Notes under the pieces: generated by a model
Seen by the model: only the letters and a program-made list of their open reading frames with translations
The model's database searches: none
Told to the model about the DNA's origin: nothing
In this document: in pieces, positions 7,027-12,485 of the stretch
Position numbering within the stretch: the stretch's first letter is position 1
Layout: the number at the start of each line of letters is the position of its first letter
Translations under genes and position numbers: made by a program
From: Allobosea sp.
GTDB lineage: Bacteria > Pseudomonadota > Alphaproteobacteria > Rhizobiales > Beijerinckiaceae
Assembly (NCBI GenBank): GCA_021732895.1
Contig: JAKFWE010000479.1
Coordinates: 1 to 12,485 of the forward strand
Reading direction: 5' to 3'
Length of the DNA: 12,485 nucleotides

Positions 7027-8267
7027 GCCGTGAGGCGCTGGTCCTCGGCGCGGGCATGGTCGGCGTCTCCTGCGCCCTGTCGCTGCAGGCGCGCGGCCTG
7101 AAGGTGACGCTGATCGACCGGCGCGAACCGGGCGGCGAGACCTCCTTCGGCAATGCCGGCGTGATCAGCCGCTCCTCGATCCTGCCTCTCAACAATCCAT
7201 CGCTCTGGAAGAGCCTGCCCCGCTACCTGGGCAACCGCCACGCGGCGATCCGCTACCGCCCCGGCCATCTGCTGCGCCATCCGGGCTGGATCGCGCGCTT
7301 CCTCGCCGAGGCGCGGCCCTCGCGGTCGCCGCCGCGGATCGCGGCGCTGGACAGCCTGACGCGCCAGGCGCTCGCCCTGCACAGGCGCTGGATGAGCGAG
7401 GCCGGAATCGCTCACCGGCTGCGCGAGACCGGCTTCCTCAAGCTCTGGCGCGGCGCGGCCGGACCGGAGCTGGCCAAGGCGGAGCAGATCTGGTTCGCCG
7501 ATCGCGGCATCCGCACGGAAGCCGTCGATCGGCAGGGCCTGTCGGCGCTGGAGCCCGACCTCAACCCGATCTTCTCGGCCGGCCTTCTGCATCAGGACAG
7601 CGCCTCGGTCGACTGGCCTCAGGCCGTGGTGCAGGCCTATGCCGGGCTGTTCGCCGCGCGCGGCGGGCTGATCGCGCGGGAGACGATCGCCGGGCTGGCG
7701 CGGGAGGGTTCGGGCTGGTCGGTGGCGACCCCGGCCGGGCGGCGTCGCGCCGACATCGCCGTCGTCGCGCTCGGCCCGTGGAGCGCCGATCTGCTGGCTC
7801 CGCTCGGGCTCTACGTCCCGCTCGGCGTCGAACGCGGCTATCATCGGCACTATCGATCGCGGGACGGCCGCAGGCTGGCGCGGCCGATCCATGATGTCGA
7901 GGCGGGCTACATGCTGGCGCCGATGGAGCATGGCTTGCGCCTGACCAGCGGCGTCGAGCTGGCGCATCGCGACGCCGCCGACGACCACGCCCAGATCGAC
8001 CAGGTTCTGCCGCGCGCGCGCGAAGCCTTCGCCCTGTCGCAGGCGATCGACGATGCGACCTGGCGCGGGGCGCGGCCGACCCTGCCGGATTCGCTGCCGA
8101 TGATCGGGGAGGCGCCGCGAAACCCCGGTCTCTGGCTCGCCTTCGGCCACCAGCATGTCGGCTTCTCGACCGGGCCGGTGACCGGCGAGGTCCTGGCCGC
8201 GCTGATCTGCGGCGAGACGCCCGTGGCGGCGCCGGCCCCGTTCGCCCCGGCGCGCTACCTGCGCTGA
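7023..8267 (+). CDS. FAD-dependent amino-acid oxidoreductase (DadA/glycine-oxidase-like, DAO family)
   Basis: This 414-residue flavoenzyme probably oxidises an amine or a D-/secondary amino acid to an imino acid. The Rossmann motif is at the very N-terminus: LGAGMVG (G9, G11, G14) with the ribose-binding acid D32 in TLIDRR. GGETSFGNAGVISRSS (about 37-52) is the region typical of D-amino-acid dehydrogenase small subunits. The C-terminal FAD/substrate motif appears as RPTLPDSLPMIG and GHQHVGFSTGPVTGEVLA (about 350-395). The GTG start at 7023 is forced: the next ATG falls inside the dinucleotide-binding motif. GGAG at 7008-7011 may serve as ribosome binding site. It overlaps the amidotransferase stop by 4 bp. 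Closest functional models are DadA and related glycine/proline-type dehydrogenases. No signal peptide or transmembrane segment is seen, so it is cytoplasmic or peripheral on the inner membrane, passing electrons to quinone or oxygen. The substrate cannot be assigned. Confidence 0.9.
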   Translation: MSREALVLGAGMVGVSCALSLQARGLKVTLIDRREPGGETSFGNAGVISRSSILPLNNPSLWKSLPRYLGNRHAAIRYRPGHLLRHPGWIARFLAEARPSRSPPRIAALDSLTRQALALHRRWMSEAGIAHRLRETGFLKLWRGAAGPELAKAEQIWFADRGIRTEAVDRQGLSALEPDLNPIFSAGLLHQDSASVDWPQAVVQAYAGLFAARGGLIARETIAGLAREGSGWSVATPAGRRRADIAVVALGPWSADLLAPLGLYVPLGVERGYHRHYRSRDGRRLARPIHDVEAGYMLAPMEHGLRLTSGVELAHRDAADDHAQIDQVLPRAREAFALSQAIDDATWRGARPTLPDSLPMIGEAPRNPGLWLAFGHQHVGFSTGPVTGEVLAALICGETPVAAPAPFAPARYLR

Positions 8268-8277
8268 GCGGCGCTCA
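8265..8277. repeat. 13-bp inverted repeat formed by two convergent stop codons
   Basis: TGAGCG-G-CGCTCA is symmetric around 8271. Its left TGA ends the plus-strand oxidoreductase and its right end, read on the other strand, is the TGA of the minus-strand membrane protein. Only 7 bp separate the genes. The symmetry has no room for a hairpin loop and no T-run on either side, so it is not a normal intrinsic terminator. Transcripts from the two sides probably overlap. Confidence 0.5.
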
Positions 8278-9519
8278 CTGCCAGCGCCCGAGCGCGTCGG
8301 CGAGCGTCTGCGCGCCGGAGACGCCTTTCTCGAAGGTCAGGATGCCGCGCTTGCCGGAGGCGAAGCGCACCGGGATGTCGATCCAGCTGCGGTTCTGCAG
8401 CAGGTCGATGTTGCGCTCGACCTCGACCGGCACGTTCGACAGCGCCGCGACGAACAGGTTCTCGCCGAGCGCGGAGGAGATCGCCGAAAGCGGCGCGCCG
8501 CGTTCGCCCTCGGCGACCTTCATTTGCGGCACGCCGACCTCGCGCACCGCCTGGTCGACGCCGTCGCCCGTGCGCGTGAAGCGCAGGCCCATGATGTGCG
8601 AGGCCGGGAAAGCCGGATCGGCGTTGCGCCGGATCGTGAAATCGAGCCCGAACCCGGCCTCGGCGATCTCGACGGTCGCCCGCACGATGGTCTCGACCGG
8701 GCGGCCCTGGCCGGCGCTTTCGCTGTCGAGCCGCCAGAAGACGCGCCCGGTCTGGGCCAGCGGCGCCTGCGGATTCTCCGGCGTCTCGGTGTAGAGGATG
8801 GCCCTCTGCGCCACCACGACCTCGCCGCTGGCGGTGGTGGTCGGGGTGCCGGCGCCGGGCCGGGGCGCTGCGCCCGGCGCCGACGCGCCGGCTTCGCCGA
8901 CGCGGTCGTTGAGCTTGCCGGCGTTGTCGGGCTGCGCCGGCCTGACCGGGGCCTCGACGCGGGTGCGCGTCCCCGTGTCGGACGGTGCGACCTTGTTGAC
9001 GTAGAAGGCGGCTCCCGCGATCGCCGCCACCGCCACGGCGACGCCGCCGCCGACGATGGCGGTGCGGACATGGCCGGGCTTGACGCGGCGTTCGCGCGGC
9101 GGCCCGACGCGCGGCCGGATGACCTGCGGCTCGGTCTCGACGGGGTCGGGCAGCGGATCGCCATAGGCGTCGAGATCGCGCTCGGGCGGCTCCTCCGGGC
9201 CGGACCCGGAAAACCGCGGCTCGCCGGGACGCATCGTCTCGGGCGGCGTCGGGTAGGCCGGCGCCGGCCCTGCCGTTTCGCCTGCGGCAGGGGCGGATGG
9301 CGGCTCTTCGGGGCCGAATCCCGCCTCGATGCGCGCGACCGCCTCGTCCAGCGCGAGCCGTTCGCGCATGATCTCGGCTTCGCCCAGCGGCGGGTCGAGC
9401 CCGCGCAACTGCGCCAGCAGCGCCGCGCTCGCCCGGTCGTAGACAGAACGCCGGGAAGCGGCGGACTTGTCGGGGAGAGCCGCGATGGCGCGCGCGAGAA
9501 TCGGTTGGAAATCGGCCAT
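8275..9519 (-). CDS. Conserved-type single-pass inner-membrane protein of unknown function
   Basis: I do not recognise a named domain in this 414-residue protein. It appears to have four parts. Residues 1-70 are a helical cytoplasmic start (MADFQPILARAIAALPDKSA, with heptad-like Leu/Ala further on). Residues about 70-140 are a Pro/Glu-rich disordered linker. One transmembrane helix lies at about 153-175 after a basic RERRVKPGH stretch, so the N-terminus should face the cytoplasm. After an Ala/Pro/Thr linker, a periplasmic domain of about 180 residues follows (from EVVVAQRAILYTE), rich in beta strands and with WRLDSE and a WIDIPVRFASGKRG ending. The ATG at 9519 is preferred to a GTG 9 nt upstream because AGTGAGG precedes it. 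It starts 69 nt after purA on the same strand, so co-transcription is likely. From memory, similar proteins sit beside purA in other Hyphomicrobiales. A relation to purine synthesis is not shown by the sequence. Confidence 0.8.
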   Translation of the reverse strand: MADFQPILARAIAALPDKSAASRRSVYDRASAALLAQLRGLDPPLGEAEIMRERLALDEAVARIEAGFGPEEPPSAPAAGETAGPAPAYPTPPETMRPGEPRFSGSGPEEPPERDLDAYGDPLPDPVETEPQVIRPRVGPPRERRVKPGHVRTAIVGGGVAVAVAAIAGAAFYVNKVAPSDTGTRTRVEAPVRPAQPDNAGKLNDRVGEAGASAPGAAPRPGAGTPTTTASGEVVVAQRAILYTETPENPQAPLAQTGRVFWRLDSESAGQGRPVETIVRATVEIAEAGFGLDFTIRRNADPAFPASHIMGLRFTRTGDGVDQAVREVGVPQMKVAEGERGAPLSAISSALGENLFVAALSNVPVEVERNIDLLQNRSWIDIPVRFASGKRGILTFEKGVSGAQTLADALGRWQ

Positions 9520-9588
9520 TGGCCTCACTTGTCGATGAAGGGAAGCAAGGTCAACCCTCGCCCGGGCAGCCTGCGCGCCAGACCCTGC

Positions 9589-10881
9589 CTAGCTCTCGAA
9601 CGGGTTCTGCATCAAAATGGTGTCGTCGCGCTCCGGGCTCGTGGAGAGCACCGCGACCGGCGCGCCGATCAGTTCCTCGACGCGCCGGACGTATTTGATC
9701 GCCTGCGCCGGCAGGTCGGCCCAGGAGCGCGCGCCGGCGGTCGAGCCCTCCCAGCCTTCGATCGTCTCGTAGATCGGCTCGACGCGGGCCTGATCGCTCT
9801 GGCCGGCCGGAAGATGCTCGAGCGTCGCGCCGTCGAGCCGGTAGCCGGTGCAGACCCTGATCTCGGCGAACCCGTCGAGAATGTCGAGCTTGGTCAGCGC
9901 GATGCCGTCGATGCCGGAGGTCTTCACCGTCTGGCGCACCAGGCAGGCGTCGAACCAGCCGCAGCGGCGCTTGCGACCCGTGACGACGCCGAACTCCTTG
10001 CCCTTCTGGCCGATCAGCTCGCCGATCTCGTCGAAGAGTTCGGTCGGGAACGGGCCCTCGCCGACCCGCGTGGTGTAGGCCTTGGCGATGCCGAGCACAT
10101 AGCCGACGGCGGAGGGGCCGAGGCCGGAGCCGGTCGCGGCCTGGCCGGCGACGATGTTGGACGAGGTCACGTACGGGTAGGTGCCGTGATCGACGTCGAG
10201 CAGCGCGCCCTGCGCGCCCTCGAACAGGATGCGCCTGCCGGCGCGGCGCTGCGCGTCGAGCAGGGTCCAGACCGTGTCGGCATAGGGCAGGATCTCGCCG
10301 GCGACCGCCTCGAGCTGGCCGAGCAGTTCGGCCCCGTCGATCTCGGCGATGCCGAGCCCGCGTCTCAGCGCGTTGTGATGCGCGAGCAGCCGCTCGATCT
10401 TGGTCTCGAGGATCGCGGGGTCCTTCAGATCGATGACGCGGATGGCGCGCCGGCCGACCTTGTCCTCATAGGCCGGACCGATGCCGCGCTTGGTCGTGCC
10501 GATCTTCAGCCCGGCGTTGGCGGTCTCGCGGAAATGGTCGAGCTCCCGGTGCAGCGGCAGGATCAGCGTGGCGTTGTCGGCGATGCGCAGGTTCTCGGGG
10601 CTGATCGCGACGCCCTGCGTCCGCAGCCGGCCGATCTCCTCGACCAGATGCCAGGGATCAACAACGACGCCATTGCCGATGACCGAGAGCTTGCCGGGGC
10701 GCACGATGCCGGAGGGCAGCAGCGACAGCTTGTAGACGGCGCCGTCGATGACCAGCGTATGGCCGGCATTGTGGCCGCCCTGAAACCGAACCACGACATC
10801 GGCCTGGCTCGACAGCCAGTCGACGATCTTGCCTTTGCCCTCGTCGCCCCACTGGGCGCCGACCACCACCACATTGCCCAT
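9589..10881 (-). CDS. purA: Adenylosuccinate synthase
   Basis: This is a complete 430-residue PurA of typical length. It joins IMP and aspartate with GTP to make adenylosuccinate, the first committed step from IMP to AMP, in the cytoplasm. The N-terminus MGNVVVVGAQWGDEGKGK carries the P-loop-like GDEGKGK and catalytic D13. Catalytic H41 lies in QGGHNAGHT. GTTKRGIGPAYEDK is the second family signature, GSGLGPSAVGYVLGIAKAYTTRVGEGPFPTEL follows in three recognisable blocks, and LTKLD near the C-terminus is the guanine-binding motif. All expected key residues are present. The frame is open further upstream to a GTG at 10953, but homology starts at the ATG at 10881. The ribosome binding site is weak (GGCGGGAA about 10 nt upstream). 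An intrinsic terminator hairpin lies 57-82 nt upstream of the ATG, and a promoter-like element beyond it, so attenuation is possible. The membrane protein follows downstream after 69 nt. Confidence 0.98.
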   Translation of the reverse strand: MGNVVVVGAQWGDEGKGKIVDWLSSQADVVVRFQGGHNAGHTLVIDGAVYKLSLLPSGIVRPGKLSVIGNGVVVDPWHLVEEIGRLRTQGVAISPENLRIADNATLILPLHRELDHFRETANAGLKIGTTKRGIGPAYEDKVGRRAIRVIDLKDPAILETKIERLLAHHNALRRGLGIAEIDGAELLGQLEAVAGEILPYADTVWTLLDAQRRAGRRILFEGAQGALLDVDHGTYPYVTSSNIVAGQAATGSGLGPSAVGYVLGIAKAYTTRVGEGPFPTELFDEIGELIGQKGKEFGVVTGRKRRCGWFDACLVRQTVKTSGIDGIALTKLDILDGFAEIRVCTGYRLDGATLEHLPAGQSDQARVEPIYETIEGWEGSTAGARSWADLPAQAIKYVRRVEELIGAPVAVLSTSPERDDTILMQNPFES

Positions 10882-10937
10882 GTCCAGGGTTCCCGCCTGA
10901 CCTGCCTCGCCGACACCGCGCAAGCGCCGCGCACATG

Positions 10938-10963
10938 AAAAACCCCGGCGCAAGACCGGGGTT
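10938..10963 (-). terminator. Intrinsic terminator between the MuiA-like gene and purA (or purA leader attenuator)
   Basis: On the minus strand AACCCCGG, a 7-nt loop TCTTGCG and CCGGGGTT form a perfect 8-bp stem, and the stem's last two T plus three more give a run of five T before CATG. In the plus direction the stem is followed by CAGGGG, so it works in one direction only. It lies about 120 nt after the MuiA-like stop and 57 nt before the purA ATG. Either it ends the upstream transcript, or, if the promoter-like site at 10986-11014 is real, it lies inside the purA leader. Confidence 0.8.
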
Positions 10964-10985
10964 CAGGGGCAGTCTCTTGCACGCC

Positions 10986-11014
10986 GTCATGAGACAACAA
11001 TGAGGCGAGGTCAA
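10986..11014 (-). promoter_or_regulatory. Candidate purA promoter lying upstream of the terminator hairpin
   Basis: On the minus strand CTTGACC gives a strong alphaproteobacterial -35 (TTGACC at 11014-11009). After 17 bp comes CATGAC (10991-10986), a weak -10; TCATGA at 16 bp is nearly as good. RNA would start near 10980 with GCAAGAGACTGCC. The TTGACC lies in the gap between genes, 68 nt past the MuiA-like stop, and no comparable element is seen between the terminator and the purA ATG. Confidence 0.4.
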
Positions 11015-11081
11015 GGTTCGGCCGGCGCGCCTGCGCCATATCGCCAGCGACCCGGCCTGACGGCGGCCGGGACGTGGCGCT

Positions 11082-12485
11082 TCACCGCACCGGCCTCGAC
11101 TCGTAGCTCAACTCGCGGTCACCCGGCCATTTGACCCGGTAGGCGAGCCTGACCTCCTTTTCCGCGCCGGGCGCCAGATCGAAGCTCCAGGCCATGACGC
11201 CGCGCCGGTCGCCGACCTGCTTCTCGCTCGGCGGCGTCGTCTGCGGCAGGGTCTCGACCGTGATCGCGCTCGATTCCGAGAACGGGACGCGCTCGCTGAG
11301 CGTCACCTTCACCGGTTGCGCGTGCAGGTTCCTCACCACGGTCCTGAACTCGCGCAGGTCGGTGCGGGTCTGGCCGAGCCAGGTCGGCTCGTTCTCGCGC
11401 CGCCGCACCGGCGCGCGCGAAACCTTGAGCCGGTCGTCGGCCCCGAAGCCGAGCGCCAGCCTGTCGCCGGGCGCGACGAGGCCGACGCGGCCGCGCCCGA
11501 CATAGGTTCCGTCGCGGTGGAGCAGCACCTCGCCCGGCAGCAGCGGCGCCTCGTCCTCATGCACGAAGGCGGCCTCGAGATAGGCGCGCTCCTCCAGTTC
11601 CGGCGTGATCCGGGCCTGCAGCGTCGGGGCGAACCTGTCCTGGCTCAGCACCACCATCCGGGCCGAACCGTCCTGCGGGATCGTGGCGCGGCCGGGAACC
11701 TGGAAGCTGGCCTGATAGGCGCCGGCCTCCAGCGTGGCGGTCGTGGTTTCTGCCTGGCGCTGTTCGGTGGCTTTTCCGAGGGCGTCGGCCTGGATGCGGG
11801 CAGGCGCAGGCGGGGCCAGCGCCGGCGCCGCGGTCGCGCGCGGCCGGCTCTCGTAGAGCACCGGCGGCTCGAAGAACGCGACCTGCATCGGCGGCAGCTC
11901 CGGCGCGCTGGCGCCGCCTGCCGAGCGCGTCGTCGACAGCGTCAGCGCCACGTCGCCCCAGTCCTCGCCGCTGCGCTGGCGCAGCTCGGCCCGGCGCACG
12001 AAGGCGACTTCCGGCTTCACGGCGGCGCTGCCTGTGTTCAGTCTCGCCTCGTATTGCGGCGTCCAGTTCGCGCCGGTGACGCGGTAGCTGACGCTGAACC
12101 GCGCCGCGACCGGGCCTTGCGCCTCGACGGCGACGAGGATGTCGCGCCGGGGCGCGCCGGGCCGGCCGCCCGGCGGCCGGGCGCGTTCCAGCACGGCGAT
12201 CTCGGCGTCGATCTCGGTTGCGCGCGTGCGCACGCCGCGCAGCTCCTCATGCACCTTGGCCAGCGCGGCGCCGATGGCGTCGAACACCGCCGGCCACTCG
12301 CCGATCGGCAGCGGCTTGCCGTCGGGACCGAGCCTGTCCGGCCCGACCAGCGCGAAGCTCTCGATCGCTCCGCGCTTGCCCTCGATCGCGCTGGTGCGGC
12401 CATCCAGCATCGCCTTTTCCTCGCGCAGCGCCTTCAGCTTGCCCTCGATCGCCGGATCGAGCCCCGATTGCGCCGCGCCGGGCGC
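11082..12485 (-). CDS. MuiA-family / DUF4139 domain protein (C-terminal 467 residues; 5' end outside window)
   Basis: The frame is open to the window edge, so the N-terminus is missing. An internal ATG at 12410 should not be taken as the start because codons continue upstream in frame (AAQSGLDPAIEGKLKALREE). The visible start is an alpha-helical, probably coiled-coil region (about the first 110 residues, ending with EIDAEIAVLERARPP). The DUF4139 domain follows, opening with the typical VSYRVTGANWTPQYEARL. A Pro/Ala-rich insert (about 200-245) and beta-rich repeats lead to the end AYRVKWPGDRELSYESRPVR. Full members are about 500-600 residues with an N-terminal DUF4140 and usually a signal peptide, neither visible here. 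MuiA was named for inhibiting mucoidy when overexpressed in E. coli; the biochemical role is unknown, and an envelope location is usual. It ends about 120 nt before an intrinsic terminator, so it is probably not co-transcribed with purA. Confidence 0.85.
   Translation of the reverse strand, partial: APGAAQSGLDPAIEGKLKALREEKAMLDGRTSAIEGKRGAIESFALVGPDRLGPDGKPLPIGEWPAVFDAIGAALAKVHEELRGVRTRATEIDAEIAVLERARPPGGRPGAPRRDILVAVEAQGPVAARFSVSYRVTGANWTPQYEARLNTGSAAVKPEVAFVRRAELRQRSGEDWGDVALTLSTTRSAGGASAPELPPMQVAFFEPPVLYESRPRATAAPALAPPAPARIQADALGKATEQRQAETTTATLEAGAYQASFQVPGRATIPQDGSARMVVLSQDRFAPTLQARITPELEERAYLEAAFVHEDEAPLLPGEVLLHRDGTYVGRGRVGLVAPGDRLALGFGADDRLKVSRAPVRRRENEPTWLGQTRTDLREFRTVVRNLHAQPVKVTLSERVPFSESSAITVETLPQTTPPSEKQVGDRRGVMAWSFDLAPGAEKEVRLAYRVKWPGDRELSYESRPVR

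Noticed and set aside
6876..8156. A 426-codon minus-strand frame opposite the FAD oxidoreductase
   Set aside because: The plus-strand frame has a Rossmann motif and C-terminal FAD motifs; the minus-strand product is compositionally skewed and lacks a ribosome binding site or domain.
9526..9554. TTGACC (9554-9549, minus strand) as a separate promoter for the membrane protein
   Set aside because: A 17-bp spacer leads only to CAAGTG, a poor -10, placed so close to the ATG at 9519 that the RNA would be nearly leaderless. Co-transcription with purA is simpler.
8524..10938. An 804-codon plus-strand frame opposite purA and the membrane protein
   Set aside because: PurA on the minus strand has every catalytic motif; the opposite frame is Arg/Asp/Gly-rich without recognisable features and spans two unrelated genes, as expected for a GC-bias shadow.
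10882..10953. A 24-residue N-terminal extension of PurA starting at a GTG at 10953
   Set aside because: It would begin within the terminator hairpin, and PurA homology, including D13 numbering, starts at the ATG at 10881.

Overview
This GC-rich window looks like chromosome of an alphaproteobacterium. The high G/C use at third codon positions, the two RND efflux loci and the style of purA and its neighbours suggest Hyphomicrobiales, perhaps a Bosea-like genus. That placement is an impression from protein style, not a search result. There is no rRNA, tRNA, CRISPR array, insertion sequence or sign of recent transfer, and no gene-free stretch over 300 bp. The larger gaps are 815-949, 5956-6150 and 10882-11081, and each holds regulatory candidates.

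Left edge (1-814, minus strand): the N-terminal part of a His-rich periplasmic adaptor of a metal-type RND pump runs off the edge. It is preceded by a small exported protein with HAGHG and CCxxxC motifs. This is the front end of a probable metal-efflux operon, with a promoter-like element of 19-bp spacer upstream.

Multidrug efflux operon (950-5955, minus strand): a TetR-family repressor, a periplasmic adaptor and an AcrB-type HAE-1 pump are packed in that order. An ATGA stop/start overlap joins the first two, and a 15-nt gap separates the last two. A perfect 24-bp palindrome lies just upstream of the repressor gene over the likely -10 region, which is the expected layout of an autoregulated, substrate-induced pump. 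No outer-membrane channel gene is in view, so a TolC-type partner would be encoded elsewhere.

Divergent pair (6151-8267, plus strand): a class I glutamine amidotransferase and a DadA-like FAD amino-acid oxidoreductase share a GTGA overlap. They are probably co-translated and may act on the same nitrogen compound, but the substrate is not visible from sequence.

Right part (8275-12485, minus strand): a MuiA/DUF4139 protein (5' end outside the window), then purA (adenylosuccinate synthase), then a single-pass membrane protein of unknown function. Between the MuiA gene and purA are a promoter-like element and, after it, an intrinsic terminator hairpin. The hairpin either ends the upstream transcript or works as an attenuator in the purA leader; its loop can pair with the first bases of the predicted purA RNA. 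The plus-strand oxidoreductase and the minus-strand membrane protein converge tail to tail, with stop codons at the two ends of one 13-bp inverted repeat.

Nothing here amounts to a clearly new defence or mobile system. The most testable unusual items are the purA leader, the amidotransferase/oxidoreductase pair, and the small Cys/His-rich exported protein with its MerR-like promoter geometry.
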